This document shows, piece after piece, positions 1-8,737 of a stretch of DNA of 64,000 bases. The notes beneath the pieces are model-generated. The model was not told the DNA's origin, did not search any database, and was given only the letters and a program-made list of their open reading frames with translations. The position numbers were made by a program, and so were the translations under genes. Each line of letters opens with the position of its first letter. Position 1 is the first letter of the stretch. This DNA comes from Mixta tenebrionis. Its GTDB lineage: Bacteria > Pseudomonadota > Gammaproteobacteria > Enterobacterales > Enterobacteriaceae. The stretch covers positions 378,180 through 442,179 of the forward strand of contig NZ_VHQI01000001.1 in the NCBI RefSeq assembly GCF_006517625.1, read 5' to 3'.

Positions 1-168
1 GCGCTCGGCTATACCGGCGGCGGCTGGATGTTCGATACCGGGCGGAAGCTCGGCATGCCGGAACTGCCCTGGCTGATGCTCGGCAGCGTCGGCTTCGTCA
101 CCCTGCTGGCGCTGTGGTGGCAGTTTCAGCCGCGCAGCGCGGCTCCGGCGATGCTCAGCGGCGGCTAA
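1..168 (+). CDS. mdtH: MdtH multidrug MFS transporter, C-terminal fragment
   Basis: The window opens inside a gene read in frame 1; 55 codons remain before TAA at 166-168. The translated tail contains [14 protein letters not shown] and PELPWLMLG, then a hydrophobic helix and a short polar end. This matches what I know of the last transmembrane segment of the MFS drug/H+ antiporter MdtH (YceL). It lies directly upstream of grxB, as in E. coli. Everything before the last helix is outside the window. Confidence 0.85.
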   Translation, partial: ALGYTGGGWMFDTGRKLGMPELPWLMLGSVGFVTLLALWWQFQPRSAAPAMLSGG

Positions 169-278
169 GACTGCCGCCGCGGTTTGCCCTTCCCCTGAAT
201 CTCCACCATACTTTTTAAGACTATTCAAAAGATTGCCGCAGGTTAGCGCCATCGGCAATCGCCTTAAGGAGATGTGTG

Positions 279-926
279 GTGAAACTTTATATCTACGATC
301 ATTGTCCCTACTGCGTTAAGGCCCGTATGATTTTCGGCCTGAAAAACCTGCCAATTGAGCTGGTGGTGATGCTTAATGACGATGAAGACACGCCGAAGCG
401 CCTGATTGGACAGAAAATAGCGCCGATTCTGCAAAAGAAGGACGGTAGCTGCATGCCGGAAAGCATGGATATTGTGCGCTATGTGGATAAGCTGGATGGC
501 GAACCGCTGCTGACCGGAAAAACTAATCCCGCCATCAGCGACTGGCTGCGCAACGTTAACGGCTACGTCAATAAACTGCTGCTGCCGCGCGTTGCAGAGG
601 CCGCCTTCGCCGAATTCGCCACGCCGGAAGCGCGCGCCTGGTTTAAACAGAAAAAAGAAGCGAGCCTCGGCGACTTCAGCGAACTGAAGCAGCATGCAAA
701 CGGGCTGATAAAAAAAATCAGCAACGATCTGCAGGATCTCGATAAGCTGATCGTCAAGCCGAACGCGGTGAACGGCGAACTCTCCGACGATGATATACAT
801 CTGTTTCCCCTGCTGCGCTCGCTGACGCTGGTCGCGGGCGTTAACTATCCCAGCCGGGTAGCGGAGTATCGCGACAATATGGCGAAGCAGACACAGGTCA
901 ATTTGCTTAGCTCTATCGCTATTTAA
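279..926 (+). CDS. grxB: Glutaredoxin 2
   Basis: GrxB is a monothiol-reducing oxidoreductase of about 215 aa with a glutaredoxin N-domain and a GST-like helical C-domain. The CPYC redox pair is visible at residues 9-12 and the C-terminal half (NGELSDDDI..FPLLRSLTLVAG..YPSRV) is nearly collinear with the E. coli protein. Two GTG codons stand in tandem (276 and 279); AAGGAG at 266-271 is better spaced from the second, which also gives the usual MKLYIYDHCPYC beginning. It acts in the cytoplasm with glutathione. It sits between mdtH and yceB as in E. coli. A GC-rich hairpin followed by T5 at about 936-957 probably ends the transcript. Confidence 0.95.
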   Translation: MKLYIYDHCPYCVKARMIFGLKNLPIELVVMLNDDEDTPKRLIGQKIAPILQKKDGSCMPESMDIVRYVDKLDGEPLLTGKTNPAISDWLRNVNGYVNKLLLPRVAEAAFAEFATPEARAWFKQKKEASLGDFSELKQHANGLIKKISNDLQDLDKLIVKPNAVNGELSDDDIHLFPLLRSLTLVAGVNYPSRVAEYRDNMAKQTQVNLLSSIAI

Positions 927-1067
927 CCCTTCCGGGCGGCCGCGCGCCGCTTTTTCCCCCGGTTTTTTCTGCGCTTTGCGTATTCTCCTGGTGACTCGCG
1001 GCGGTGATTGCGGCAAGCTTTGGCTGGTTAAAAGGAGACTATTTCCGCATTACTTTCGAGGATTGTC

Positions 1068-1634
1068 ATGAACAAGGCGTTTCTGGCGCTCTGCGCCCTT
1101 CTGATGGCCGGTCTGTTGACCGCCTGCAACCAAATCACCCAGTACACCATTAGCGAGCAGGAGATCAACCAGGCCCTGCAAAAACATAACAACTACGAAA
1201 AAAATATTGGCATTTCCGGTTTGGTCAACGCACATATCGTGCTGAGCGATCTCAGCAGCCAGATTGGCCGCGAAGAGCCAAATAAGGTCACGCTCTCCGG
1301 CAAGGCGAAGGTTAATATCACCTCGCTGCTCGGCCCGCAGCAGGCCGATATGCTGCTGAAGATGAAAGCGCAGCCGTTTTTCAATAAGGAAAAAGGCGCC
1401 ATCTACCTGAAGGATCTGGAGATCGTACAGGCCGATGTGCAGCCGGAGAAGATGCAGTCGATGCTGCAAACGCTGACGCCCTATCTTAACCAGTCGCTGA
1501 AAAGCTACTTCGATCGCGAGCCGGCCTGGGTGCTGAGCGAAGATCGCAGCAAGGCGGAAGCGCTGGCGAAGAAGCTGGCGAAAGGTATTGAAGTTAAACC
1601 CGGCGAGCTGGTGATTCCCTTTACCGACAGGTAA
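1068..1634 (+). CDS. yceB: YceB-family lipoprotein (DUF1439)
   Basis: A 188-aa lipoprotein. Residues 1-19 form a signal peptide ending in the lipobox LTAC, with Cys20 as the predicted lipid-modified residue. No Asp follows Cys20 (the next residues are Asn-Gln), so Lol export to the outer membrane is expected. The mature part matches the DUF1439 YceB family, whose function is unclear; it adopts a lipid-binding-like fold in known relatives. It lies between grxB and pyrC as in E. coli. An intrinsic terminator follows 10 bp after the stop. Confidence 0.9.
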   Translation: MNKAFLALCALLMAGLLTACNQITQYTISEQEINQALQKHNNYEKNIGISGLVNAHIVLSDLSSQIGREEPNKVTLSGKAKVNITSLLGPQQADMLLKMKAQPFFNKEKGAIYLKDLEIVQADVQPEKMQSMLQTLTPYLNQSLKSYFDREPAWVLSEDRSKAEALAKKLAKGIEVKPGELVIPFTDR

Positions 1635-1643
1635 CGATGCAAC

Positions 1644-1667
1644 GCCCCGCCTGGCGGGGCTTTTTTT
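1644..1667 (+). terminator. Terminator after yceB
   Basis: Stem GCCCCGC / GCGGGGC with a 3-nt loop followed directly by seven T residues; it closes the yceB transcript before the pyrC promoter. Confidence 0.85.
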
Positions 1668-1687
1668 GCCGTTAGCGCATAAAGCAA

Positions 1688-1703
1688 GTGCAATCGGTTG
1701 CCT
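1688..1703 (+). promoter_or_regulatory. Probable PurR operator of pyrC
   Basis: The core GCAATCGGTTGC at 1690-1701 differs from the PurR core GCAAACGTTTGC at two positions. It overlaps the expected -35 region of pyrC, with a -10-like TATGCT at 1712-1717. PurR repression of pyrC is established in E. coli; the site here is inferred from sequence match and position. Confidence 0.7.
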
Positions 1704-1722
1704 TTATCCTTATGCTTAGTAC

Positions 1723-1759
1723 CCGGCTAAAAACTGTCTTTCCCTTTCTTACGCCGGAG
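1723..1759 (+). promoter_or_regulatory. pyrC leader hairpin for CTP-dependent start-site switching
   Basis: About 7 bp after the -10-like TATGCT is the start region CCCGG (1723-1727). CCGGC at 1724-1728 can pair with GCCGG at 1753-1757, which overlaps the GGAG ribosome site at 1756-1759. In enteric pyrC, starts at C (high CTP) give a hairpin that hides the ribosome site, and starts at G (low CTP) do not. The same architecture is visible here; the mechanism is transferred from established work. Confidence 0.7.
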
Positions 1760-1767
1760 CATAACCG

Positions 1768-2811
1768 ATGACTGCCCAACCCCAGCAACTGATCATTCGC
1801 CGCCCTGACGACTGGCATATCCATCTGCGTGACGATGAGATGCTGCGCGCCGTACTTCCCTATACCAGCGCCGTGTGCGGCCGTGCCATCGTTATGCCCA
1901 ACCTGGCGCCGCCGGTGACCAGCGTTGAGGCGGCCAGCGCCTATCGCGCGCGCATCCTGGCCGCGCTGCCGGCAGAGCACCGCTTTCAGCCGCTGATGAC
2001 CTGCTACCTGACCGATTCGCTGAGCGCCGATGAGCTGGAAAAAGGCTTTAACGCCGGCGTCTTTAGCGCCGCCAAACTCTATCCCGCTCACGCCACCACC
2101 AACTCCAGCCACGGCGTCACCAGCATTGAGGCGATTGCCGCCGTACTGGAGCGTATGCAGCGTATCGGCATGCCGCTGCTGATTCACGGCGAGGTGACCG
2201 ACGCCCATATTGATATTTTCGACCGCGAAGCGCGCTTTATCGAAACGGTAATGGAACCGCTGCGTCAGCGTTATCCGGCGCTGAAGGTGGTGTTTGAACA
2301 TATCACCACCAAAGAGGCGGCGCAGTATGTAGCAGAAGGCGGCGAGCATCTTGGCGCCACCATTACCCCGCAGCATTTAATGTTTAACCGCAACCATATG
2401 CTGGTGGGCGGGGTGCGCCCGCACCTCTACTGTCTGCCGATTCTGAAGCGCAACGTGCACCAGGAGGCGCTGCGTAAAGTGGTTGCCAACGGCAATCCGC
2501 GCTTTTTCCTCGGCACCGATACCGCGCCGCATCTGCGCCAGCGTAAAGAGGCCAGCTGCGGCTGCGCCGGAGTGTTTAATGCGCCAACGGCGCTGCCCGC
2601 CTATGCTACGGTTTTCGAAGAGCTGGGCGCGCTGCAGCACTTTGAAGCGTTCTGCTCGGAAAACGGCCCGCGCTTTTACGGCCTGCCGCTGAATGAAGGA
2701 ACGATTCGCCTGGTGCGTGAACCCTGGACCGTGATGGAAAGCATCGCTGTCGGTAATGACAGGCTGGTGCCCTTCCTCGCCGGTGAAACCTTAAACTGGC
2801 GCATCGCCTGA
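1768..2811 (+). CDS. pyrC: Dihydroorotase
   Basis: Cytoplasmic zinc enzyme of pyrimidine synthesis that cyclises N-carbamoyl-aspartate to dihydroorotate. It is 347 aa, the class II length. Metal ligands are visible: the HIH pair at His17/His19, the carbamylated Lys103 in [11 protein letters not shown], His140 (LLIHGEV), His178 (FEHITT) and the GTDTAPH aspartate near residue 250. ATG 1768 follows GGAG with 8-bp spacing. The upstream region carries a PurR-like operator and a CTP-switch hairpin. It keeps the E. coli order yceB-pyrC-dinI. Confidence 0.97.
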   Translation: MTAQPQQLIIRRPDDWHIHLRDDEMLRAVLPYTSAVCGRAIVMPNLAPPVTSVEAASAYRARILAALPAEHRFQPLMTCYLTDSLSADELEKGFNAGVFSAAKLYPAHATTNSSHGVTSIEAIAAVLERMQRIGMPLLIHGEVTDAHIDIFDREARFIETVMEPLRQRYPALKVVFEHITTKEAAQYVAEGGEHLGATITPQHLMFNRNHMLVGGVRPHLYCLPILKRNVHQEALRKVVANGNPRFFLGTDTAPHLRQRKEASCGCAGVFNAPTALPAYATVFEELGALQHFEAFCSENGPRFYGLPLNEGTIRLVREPWTVMESIAVGNDRLVPFLAGETLNWRIA

Positions 2812-2912
2812 TCCCTGGCGGCTGCGGCCCTGCGCCACAGCCGCTTTATCCTTTCCTGCAGGTTTTTCTCTTGTTTCCCGCGCAGCTTTTCGTTGCTTTG
2901 CCTGCGTGATAA

Positions 2913-2928
2913 CTGTATAAATGCACAG
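2913..2928 (+). promoter_or_regulatory. LexA (SOS) box upstream of dinI
   Basis: CTGT-N8-ACAG exactly fits the LexA consensus, extended to a TACTGT..ACAGTA-like dyad. It lies 20 bp before the dinI start codon, so it would cover the promoter. SOS control of dinI is established in E. coli. Confidence 0.9.
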
Positions 2929-2948
2929 TATTCACAGCGGAGGCAGAT

Positions 2949-3194
2949 ATGCGTGTTGAAGTCACTATAGCCAGAACCACTCAACTCCCTGCCGGCGCGA
3001 TCGATGCGCTGACGCAGGAGCTGTCCAAACGAATCGATCGGGCTTTTCCGGAAATGGACCACCATATTTCGGTACGCTATGCCGGCGCCAATAACCTCAC
3101 CGTTATGGGCAGCGGCAAAGAAACCAAAGATCGCGTCAGCGAAATCCTGCAGGAAACCTGGGAGAGCGCGGACGACTGGTTTAGCGCCAGCTGA
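2949..3194 (+). CDS. dinI: DNA damage-inducible protein DinI
   Basis: An 81-aa protein of the DinI/MsgA family that binds and stabilises RecA filaments and modulates SOS and UmuD cleavage. The N-terminal strand MRVEVTIA and the acidic C-terminal helix ending ETWESADDWF match the family. The length equals that of E. coli DinI. The gene is monocistronic, with a LexA box immediately upstream and an intrinsic terminator about 22 bp after the stop. It sits downstream of pyrC, the conserved position. Confidence 0.95.
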   Translation: MRVEVTIARTTQLPAGAIDALTQELSKRIDRAFPEMDHHISVRYAGANNLTVMGSGKETKDRVSEILQETWESADDWFSAS

Positions 3195-3216
3195 ATTCCT
3201 CATTGTGCCGTTGTTT

Positions 3217-3244
3217 GCCGGATATCGCCATCCGGCTTTTTTTT
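3217..3244 (+). terminator. Terminator after dinI
   Basis: Stem GCCGGAT / ATCCGGC with a 6-nt loop, followed by eight T residues. Confidence 0.85.
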
Positions 3245-3340
3245 ATCCGGACTCCTTAACCACCCGCGTAACACGCTATAGACTGTTTTAAGCCGATGTC
3301 ATATTCTGGCGCCAGTCATGCTTTACAGGAGGTGTTACCC

Positions 3341-3616
3341 ATGACCACTGAAAACCCCGAAGCGGCGATGACGTTTGGAGAACTGCTGGCGCTGATCGGC
3401 GAACAGCAGCGTCGTCTAATCGTGTTGGAAAATGCCTTTTCTTACCTTGGATTTTGCCTGGATGATAAATCCAACCAGCTGCTGATTCACAGCCTGCGGC
3501 TGGAAGCGCAAAATCAAAATTACGACGAGGCGATGCAGCAGCATTTTGCCCGTCTTGCTGATGAACTGGAAAAACGTCATTCGCCAGTAAGAATTCAGTC
3601 AGATAGCGACGATTAA
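3341..3616 (+). CDS. Small uncharacterised protein between dinI and bssS
   Basis: I do not recognise this 91-aa protein. An excellent ribosome site, AGGAGG at 3327-3332, stands 8 bp before ATG 3341, so I reject longer starts. The protein is acidic and predicted mostly helical, with no signal peptide or membrane span. A central stretch, EQQRRLIVLENAFSYLGFCLD, could form a short coiled coil or dimer helix. It recalls small DUF2594/IraP-type enterobacterial proteins in size and style, but I see no firm match. It has its own intrinsic terminator (3628-3651), so it is an independent unit. Real gene: likely; function: unknown. Confidence 0.75.
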   Translation: MTTENPEAAMTFGELLALIGEQQRRLIVLENAFSYLGFCLDDKSNQLLIHSLRLEAQNQNYDEAMQQHFARLADELEKRHSPVRIQSDSDD

Positions 3617-3627
3617 TTTTTTATCCA

Positions 3628-3651
3628 CTCCTGCGGCAGGCAGGAGTTTTT
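3628..3651 (+). terminator. Terminator after the 91-aa ORF
   Basis: Stem CTCCTGC / GCAGGAG with a 5-nt loop, then T5. Confidence 0.8.
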
Positions 3652-3832
3652 CCCTCTAAGAAAATTCAGAATTTGGTCAAATAATCTTCACCTGCCGATT
3701 AATAATGCAATTAGCGCATTTTTCATGCCGCTTAATTCTGTAACGCTGTTATAATCACTTCTGCTCTGTGAAAAAAAGCCGCATTGGAACCTCAATTAAT
3801 CACTTCGTTCTACGAGTAATAAGGGGGTTATA

Positions 3833-4087
3833 ATGGACAGTAATAAAGAGATCATTCAGACACATCCCCTCGTTGGATGGGATATCAGTACCGTGGACTC
3901 GTATGACGCGATGATGATTCGTCTGCATTCGCTTTCATCTAATCAGCAACCGCCTGATGAAGCTGACGTAGGGCCGACTTACTGGTTGACTACGGATGTT
4001 GCCAGACAATTTATCTCGATTCTTGAAGCGGGCATCGCCAAAATAGAAGCCAGTGAGATTCTCGCCCGGGACTACAAAAAGCATTAA
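3833..4087 (+). CDS. bssS: Biofilm regulator BssS
   Basis: An 84-aa cytoplasmic protein, the same length as E. coli BssS (YceP). The blocks IQTHPLVGWDISTVDSYDA and WLTTDVARQFISILEAGIAKIE are nearly identical to the E. coli protein. BssS is reported to influence biofilm formation and indole/AI-2 signalling; its biochemical activity is not settled. AAGGGGG-type ribosome site at about 3820. It lies between dinI and solA as in E. coli and is followed by its own terminator. Confidence 0.95.
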   Translation: MDSNKEIIQTHPLVGWDISTVDSYDAMMIRLHSLSSNQQPPDEADVGPTYWLTTDVARQFISILEAGIAKIEASEILARDYKKH

Positions 4088-4104
4088 TTTGATTTAGCAT
4101 TAAC

Positions 4105-4128
4105 AGGCACCTTACGGGGTGCCTTTTT
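4105..4128 (+). terminator. Terminator after bssS
   Basis: Stem AGGCACC / GGTGCCT followed by a T run, 18 bp after the bssS stop. Confidence 0.85.
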
Positions 4129-4187
4129 ATTGTCTGTCCGCTTTTGCTATGCTGCTAATTCTTTGCAGCGTCAGGAGAAGTTGGCTA

Positions 4188-5303
4188 ATGGTTTATGATC
4201 TTATCGTTATCGGTAGTGGCTCCGTCGGCGCCGCTGCGGGCTGGTATGCCACCCGCGCAGGGCTTAACGTTCTGATGATCGACAGCGCCCATCCGCCCCA
4301 CCAGCAGGCAAGCCATCATGGCGCCACGCGGCTGATTCGTCACGCCTATGGCGAAGGCGCGCGCTACGTTCCGCTGCTGCTGCGCGCGCAGGCGCTCTGG
4401 GATGAGCTGGAACAGCAGAGCGGCGAGCGCATTATGCACCGCTGCGGCATTATTAATCTGGCGCCTGACGCCTCGCCGTTTATCGCCAACGTCATGGAAA
4501 GCGCGCGCCGGTTCCAGCTGGAAACCGAGCGGCTGACGGCGGCAGAGGTGCGCCAACGCTGGCCGGAGATTGAGGTGCCGGAAGGCTATACCGGCATTTA
4601 CGAACCCCGCTCCGGCTATCTGAAATCAGAGACGGCGATCCGCAGCTGGATTCGTCTGGCGCGCGAGGCGGGCTGCGCCCAGCTGTTCAACTGCCCGGTT
4701 ACCGCCATTGCGCGAGAAGGCGAACGACAGCGCGTAACCACGCCGGACGGCGACTACTACGCCCATAAGCTGTTGATCAGTACCGGCACCGCTGTCGGGC
4801 GGTTCTGTCCTGAGCTGCCCGTTACGCCGGTACGCAAGGTGTTTGCCTGGTATCAGGCCGATGGCCGCTACAGCGAAGAGAATAAATTCCCCGGCTTTAC
4901 CGTGGAAATGGAAGACGGCAGCCGCTATTACGGCTTTCCGGCAGAGGATAACGAGCTGAAATTAGGCCGTCACGACGGCGGACAGCCGATGGCGCCCGGC
5001 GAAGCGCGTAAGCCTTTTGGCGCTTACGCCAGCGACGGCAGCGAAGCGTTTAATTTTCTGCGGCGCTTTTTACCGGGCATCGGCGGCTGTTTGCACGGCG
5101 CGGCCTGCGCTTATGATATCTCTCCTGATGAAGATTTTATTATCGATACGCTGCCGGATGATAACAGCCGGCTGGTGATTAGCGGATTAAGCGGTCACGG
5201 TTTTAAATTTGCCAGCGTATTAGGCGAAATAGCCTGCGCTTTTGCCGCGAATAAGCCCCATCAATTTGACTTAACGCCTTTTTCACTTTCCCGCTTTAAA
5301 TAA
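4188..5303 (+). CDS. solA: N-methyl-L-tryptophan oxidase
   Basis: FAD-dependent oxidase of the monomeric sarcosine oxidase family that demethylates N-methyl-amino acids, releasing formaldehyde and H2O2. It is 371 aa from ATG 4188, which follows CAGGAG; an upstream in-frame ATG at 4119 lies within the bssS terminator and is rejected. The N-terminal dinucleotide motif [10 protein letters not shown] is present, as is the C-terminal GAACAYD cysteine that in MTOX carries covalent FAD. SDGSEAF and [17 protein letters not shown] are family hallmarks. Neighbour order bssS-solA is conserved. Confidence 0.95.
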   Translation: MVYDLIVIGSGSVGAAAGWYATRAGLNVLMIDSAHPPHQQASHHGATRLIRHAYGEGARYVPLLLRAQALWDELEQQSGERIMHRCGIINLAPDASPFIANVMESARRFQLETERLTAAEVRQRWPEIEVPEGYTGIYEPRSGYLKSETAIRSWIRLAREAGCAQLFNCPVTAIAREGERQRVTTPDGDYYAHKLLISTGTAVGRFCPELPVTPVRKVFAWYQADGRYSEENKFPGFTVEMEDGSRYYGFPAEDNELKLGRHDGGQPMAPGEARKPFGAYASDGSEAFNFLRRFLPGIGGCLHGAACAYDISPDEDFIIDTLPDDNSRLVISGLSGHGFKFASVLGEIACAFAANKPHQFDLTPFSLSRFK

Positions 5304-5308
5304 CAACA

Positions 5309-5331
5309 AAGGCACAATGAATTTGTGCCTT
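5309..5331. terminator. Shared terminator between solA and proP
   Basis: Perfect 9-bp stem AAGGCACAA / TTGTGCCTT with a 5-nt loop, flanked by A/T-rich sequence on both sides. It can serve the converging solA and proP transcripts. Confidence 0.75.
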
Positions 5332-5398
5332 ATTATTTTTAATATAATAATTGCCGCTATGATTGTTTAATTTTAAAACGCTGCAGCGATGCGGTTTA

Positions 5399-6859
5399 TT
5401 ATTGCGTCTGCATTTTTTCTTTTTGCCGACGCAGCCTGAGCTTTTTCACCAGCTTTTCCGCTTCCGCCTCGGAGCCTACCGCCGGCGCCGATCCGCGCAG
5501 CGGTTTACGCGCCGTTTCGCGCATAAAGAAGACGGTGATTAAACCAATGACCGCCGCCCCCATTAAATAGTACGCCGGCATCAGCAAATTCTGCGTGGTG
5601 TTAACCAGCCAGGCGGCAATCAGCGGCGTGGTGCCGCCAAACAGCGAAACGGAAATGTTAAAACCGATCGCCAGCGCGCTGTAGCGGATATCGGTAGCGA
5701 ACAGCGCCGGCAGCGCGGACGGCATGGTGCCGCTAAAGCAGCTGTGCAGCACGCCGAGGATCATCAGGCCGATAAAGACCAGCGCCAGATTACCGGTAGC
5801 AACCAGCATCAGACAGGGGATCGCCAGTACAATCAGCCCCACCGAACCCAGCGCAATTACCGGACGACGTCCCAGACGGTCGTTCCAGTGGCCCCAGAAC
5901 AGCGTCAGCGGCATCATAACGAACATGACCACCAGCACCAGCATCAGGCCGCTCAGTTCGCTCAGGCCGAGTACGCCGGTCAGATAGCTGGGCATGTAAG
6001 AGGTGAGCATATAGTTGGAGACGTTGAACAGCAGCACCAGCCCGATACATTTCAGCATCTGCGCGCGATATTTGCTCAGCATCTGCCACAGCGTCAGGCG
6101 CGGCTTGTTGTGTTCCAGCGCTTCCTGCTTTTCCATATGTTTCTGGAAGGCGGGCGTCTCCTCCAGCTTCAGACGGATATAGAGGCCGAACAGCCCCAGC
6201 GGCGCGGCAATGAAGAAAGGTACGCGCCAGCCCCAGTCAAGCAGCTGCTGTTGAGAAAGCAGCGCGGTTAGCCCGGTAACCAGTCCGGCGCCAAGCAGAT
6301 AGCCGCCGAGCGTACCGAATTCCAGCCAGCTGCCCATAAAGCCGCGGCGCTTATCGGTTGAATATTCGGCGATAAAGGTAGCGGCGCCGCCATACTCGCC
6401 GCCGGTAGAGAAGCCCTGTACCAGACGCGCCAGCAGCAGCAGCAGCGGCGCGGCGATACCGATGGCGTTATAGCCGGGGATCAGGCCGATGCAAAAGGTG
6501 CCGATCGCCATCATGATCATGGTGATCGCCAGCACCTTCTGCCGGCCGATACGGTCGCCCAGCGGGCCGAATACCAATCCGCCTATTGGACGCACCAGAA
6601 AAGCGGCGGCGAAGGCGCCGAAGGTGGCGATGAGCTGGGCGGCGGGGCTGCCGCCAGGGAAGAAAACTTTGCCGATGGTGACCGCCAGATAGCTGTACAC
6701 GCCGAAGTCGAACCACTCCATCGCGTTGCCCAGCGCAGCGGCGCCAACGGCACGCTTCAGCAGCGCGTTATCGACTATCGTAATATCGTCTACGGTAAGT
6801 TCTTTCGGGGCTTTTTTTTGCCAGAAATGTTTTTTTGATGAGCCTGTAGCTACGTTCAT
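5399..6859 (-). CDS. proP: ProP-type MFS osmolyte:H+ symporter
   Basis: A 486-aa, 12-span inner-membrane MFS carrier of the metabolite:H+ symporter group. ALGNAMEWFDFGVYSYLA, the loop GDRIGRQKVLAITM, GGEYGGAATFIAEYS and the LDWGWRVPFFIA block are those of ProP, which imports proline and glycine betaine at high osmolarity. The start follows GAGGA with good spacing. Two points are odd. The long antiparallel coiled-coil tail of E. coli ProP, used in osmosensing, is replaced by a short basic tail (KLRLRRQKEK). The gene also sits between solA and yceJ, where E. coli has none. A related alpha-ketoglutarate or shikimate carrier is possible. Confidence 0.75.
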   Translation of the reverse strand: MNVATGSSKKHFWQKKAPKELTVDDITIVDNALLKRAVGAAALGNAMEWFDFGVYSYLAVTIGKVFFPGGSPAAQLIATFGAFAAAFLVRPIGGLVFGPLGDRIGRQKVLAITMIMMAIGTFCIGLIPGYNAIGIAAPLLLLLARLVQGFSTGGEYGGAATFIAEYSTDKRRGFMGSWLEFGTLGGYLLGAGLVTGLTALLSQQQLLDWGWRVPFFIAAPLGLFGLYIRLKLEETPAFQKHMEKQEALEHNKPRLTLWQMLSKYRAQMLKCIGLVLLFNVSNYMLTSYMPSYLTGVLGLSELSGLMLVLVVMFVMMPLTLFWGHWNDRLGRRPVIALGSVGLIVLAIPCLMLVATGNLALVFIGLMILGVLHSCFSGTMPSALPALFATDIRYSALAIGFNISVSLFGGTTPLIAAWLVNTTQNLLMPAYYLMGAAVIGLITVFFMRETARKPLRGSAPAVGSEAEAEKLVKKLRLRRQKEKMQTQ

Positions 6860-7518
6860 ATCGTTTCCTCACGGATGACGCGATGACGGATAGGCAGCAC
6901 CATAGCTTTCATAGCCGGCCAGAGGCCTTTTGGTAAGGAAAGCTATAACGCAGCGTGAACACATGAGGCAGAAATGAGATCTGCATCACGCTTATTGACA
7001 CTTTTTTACTTTATACATCGCGCCAGCAAATTGCAACTTTGTTGAAATTTACCGCTGAGCTGTTGCGTGTGTGTAGTGCGTAATGCCATCTTTTCTGCCA
7101 AAGACGCCATTTAATAGCCACATTAAAGCCGGGCGTTTATCATCCTGACGCTAACCAGTCGCCAGCGTCGCTTTTTCCGGGCGCGTATTATGTAAACCCG
7201 CTGTTTCCTGCTGCCGGTTTTTTAGGCCTTTTTTCTTGACAAAAATTGACGATAACTTAAAAAAATCCATTTTATCATCAATATTACTGAAAATATCTCC
7301 AGGCACCGTACCTTAACCCTTTCTTCAGCCTTAACCTTACTTACGCCTGAATCGAGCATCCTTTCCAGAAGAAACAGCGATAAAATTGCCGCTCATTGTC
7401 TGTTTTACTTCAAAAAATTTGATAAAAAATAAAAAATTTCTTCGCGGCGCGCTTTTCTGTTGCTTTTTTGTTTCCGCTTGTTCAGTCTCATGTCAAAACG
7501 TGAATAAGGGAGAACACA
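6860..7518. other. Divergent intergenic region proP/yceJ
   Basis: About 660 bp with no convincing gene. It holds the proP promoter on the minus strand and an A/T-rich plus-strand segment with TTGACA near 7236 that could drive yceJ-yceI. A short open frame from 7386 overlaps yceJ, has no ribosome site and is not accepted. I see no clear operator. Confidence 0.5.
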
Positions 7519-8094
7519 ATGCGTTGGAAAAACAGTCGCGACGAATATGGACATATCGCCGTATCGCTTCACTGGCTGGTAGCGCTAAGCGTCTATGGGA
7601 TGTTTGCGCTGGGGCTGTGGATGGTTACGCTCGGCTATTACGATAGCTGGTATCACAAGGCGCCGGAGCTGCATAAAAGTATCGGTATGGTGCTGCTGGC
7701 TTTGATGGTTCTGCGCGTGCTGTGGCGCTTTATCTCTCCCGCGCCCTCGCCGCTTGCCAGCTATGCGCCGCTGGTACGCTATAGCGCCACCGCCGCCCAC
7801 CTGCTGCTCTATCTGCTGCTGTTCGCTATCTTTATCAGCGGCTATCTGATTTCGACTGCCGAAGGCCAGCCCATTGAGATCTTTGGCCTGCTGCCGGTAC
7901 CCGCCGCCGTGAACATCGACGCAGCGCAAACGGATCTGGCCGGCGATATTCACCTGTGGCTTGCCTGGAGCGTAGTGATCCTGTCGCTGCTGCACGCTCT
8001 GGCGGCGCTGAAACACCACTTTATCGATCGCGATATCACACTGAAACGGATGCTGGGTTGCCGCATCTCTTCATCTATTAAAACGGAGAAATAA
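7519..8094 (+). CDS. yceJ: Cytochrome b561 family membrane protein YceJ
   Basis: A 191-aa inner-membrane di-haem b561-type protein with four predicted spans. Haem-ligand candidates are present: His12 and His18 in HIAVSLHWL, the His of PELHKSIG, and the His-rich [10 protein letters not shown] near the end. It probably passes electrons between quinone and a periplasmic partner. AGGGAG lies 6 bp before ATG 7519. yceI starts 1 bp after the stop, a two-gene operon conserved in enterics, so the pair is likely to work together. Confidence 0.93.
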   Translation: MRWKNSRDEYGHIAVSLHWLVALSVYGMFALGLWMVTLGYYDSWYHKAPELHKSIGMVLLALMVLRVLWRFISPAPSPLASYAPLVRYSATAAHLLLYLLLFAIFISGYLISTAEGQPIEIFGLLPVPAAVNIDAAQTDLAGDIHLWLAWSVVILSLLHALAALKHHFIDRDITLKRMLGCRISSSIKTEK

Positions 8095-8095
8095 T

Positions 8096-8674
8096 ATGTT
8101 GAAAAAAACGCTTTGCGCCTTAACGGCCGCAACCCTGCTGCTGGGCGCTCAGGCGGCGACCGCTGCGGAATATAAGATCGATAAACAGGGGCAGCACGCC
8201 TTTATTCAGTTCCGTATCCAGCATCTTGGCTACAGCTGGCTTTACGGCAGCTTTAACGATTTTGACGGCAGCTTTACCTTTGATGAGCAAGATCCGACGG
8301 CGGATAAGGTCAAGGTAACTATCAATACCAACAGCGTGGATACCAACCATGCCGAACGTGACAAGCATCTGCGCAGCGCGGAATTCCTTAACGCCAGCAA
8401 GTTTCCGCAGGCAACGTTCGTTTCTACCGGCGTGAAAAAGGATGGCGACGAGCTGGATATTACCGGCAACCTGACGCTGAACGGCGTGACCAAACCGATT
8501 ACTCTGGAAGCAAAACTGCTTGGCCAGGGCGACGATCCCTGGGGCGGCTACCGCGCGGGCTTTGAGGCGGAAGGCAAGCTGGCGCTGAAAGATTTTAATA
8601 TTAAAACCAATCTTGGCCCGGCATCGCAGGAGGTAGAGCTGATTATCTCCGTCGAGGGCGTGCGCCAGAAATAA
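8096..8674 (+). CDS. yceI: Periplasmic YceI-family lipocalin-like protein
   Basis: A 192-aa secreted protein with a signal peptide over residues 1-23 (cut after ATAA) and a YceI-type beta-barrel. Family proteins bind polyisoprenoids such as ubiquinone-8. Visible family blocks are [38 protein letters not shown]-like text and [12 protein letters not shown]. It is translated immediately after the b561 cytochrome YceJ, which suggests quinone-linked redox chemistry in the periplasm. A terminator follows. Confidence 0.94.
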   Translation: MLKKTLCALTAATLLLGAQAATAAEYKIDKQGQHAFIQFRIQHLGYSWLYGSFNDFDGSFTFDEQDPTADKVKVTINTNSVDTNHAERDKHLRSAEFLNASKFPQATFVSTGVKKDGDELDITGNLTLNGVTKPITLEAKLLGQGDDPWGGYRAGFEAEGKLALKDFNIKTNLGPASQEVELIISVEGVRQK

Positions 8675-8694
8675 AAAACCCTCCGCAGGGAGGG
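8672..8694 (-). terminator. Minus-strand terminator for trhO
   Basis: Stem CCCTCC / GGAGGG with a run of A on the plus strand (T6 on the minus strand), just after the yceI stop. It ends transcription coming from trhO. Confidence 0.7.
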
Positions 8695-8711
8695 CTGAAC
8701 AACGGTTCACA

Positions 8712-8736
8712 GGGCGGCGCAGGCCGCCCTTTTTTA
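8712..8736 (+). terminator. Terminator for yceJ-yceI
   Basis: Stem GGGCGGC / GCCGCCC, 4-nt loop, then T7. With the previous hairpin it forms a back-to-back pair between converging genes. Confidence 0.85.
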
Positions 8737-8737
8737 T

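Noticed and set aside
7386-7646. 86-aa ORF overlapping yceJ
   Set aside because: It overlaps the yceJ start in a different frame and has no ribosome site or family signal.
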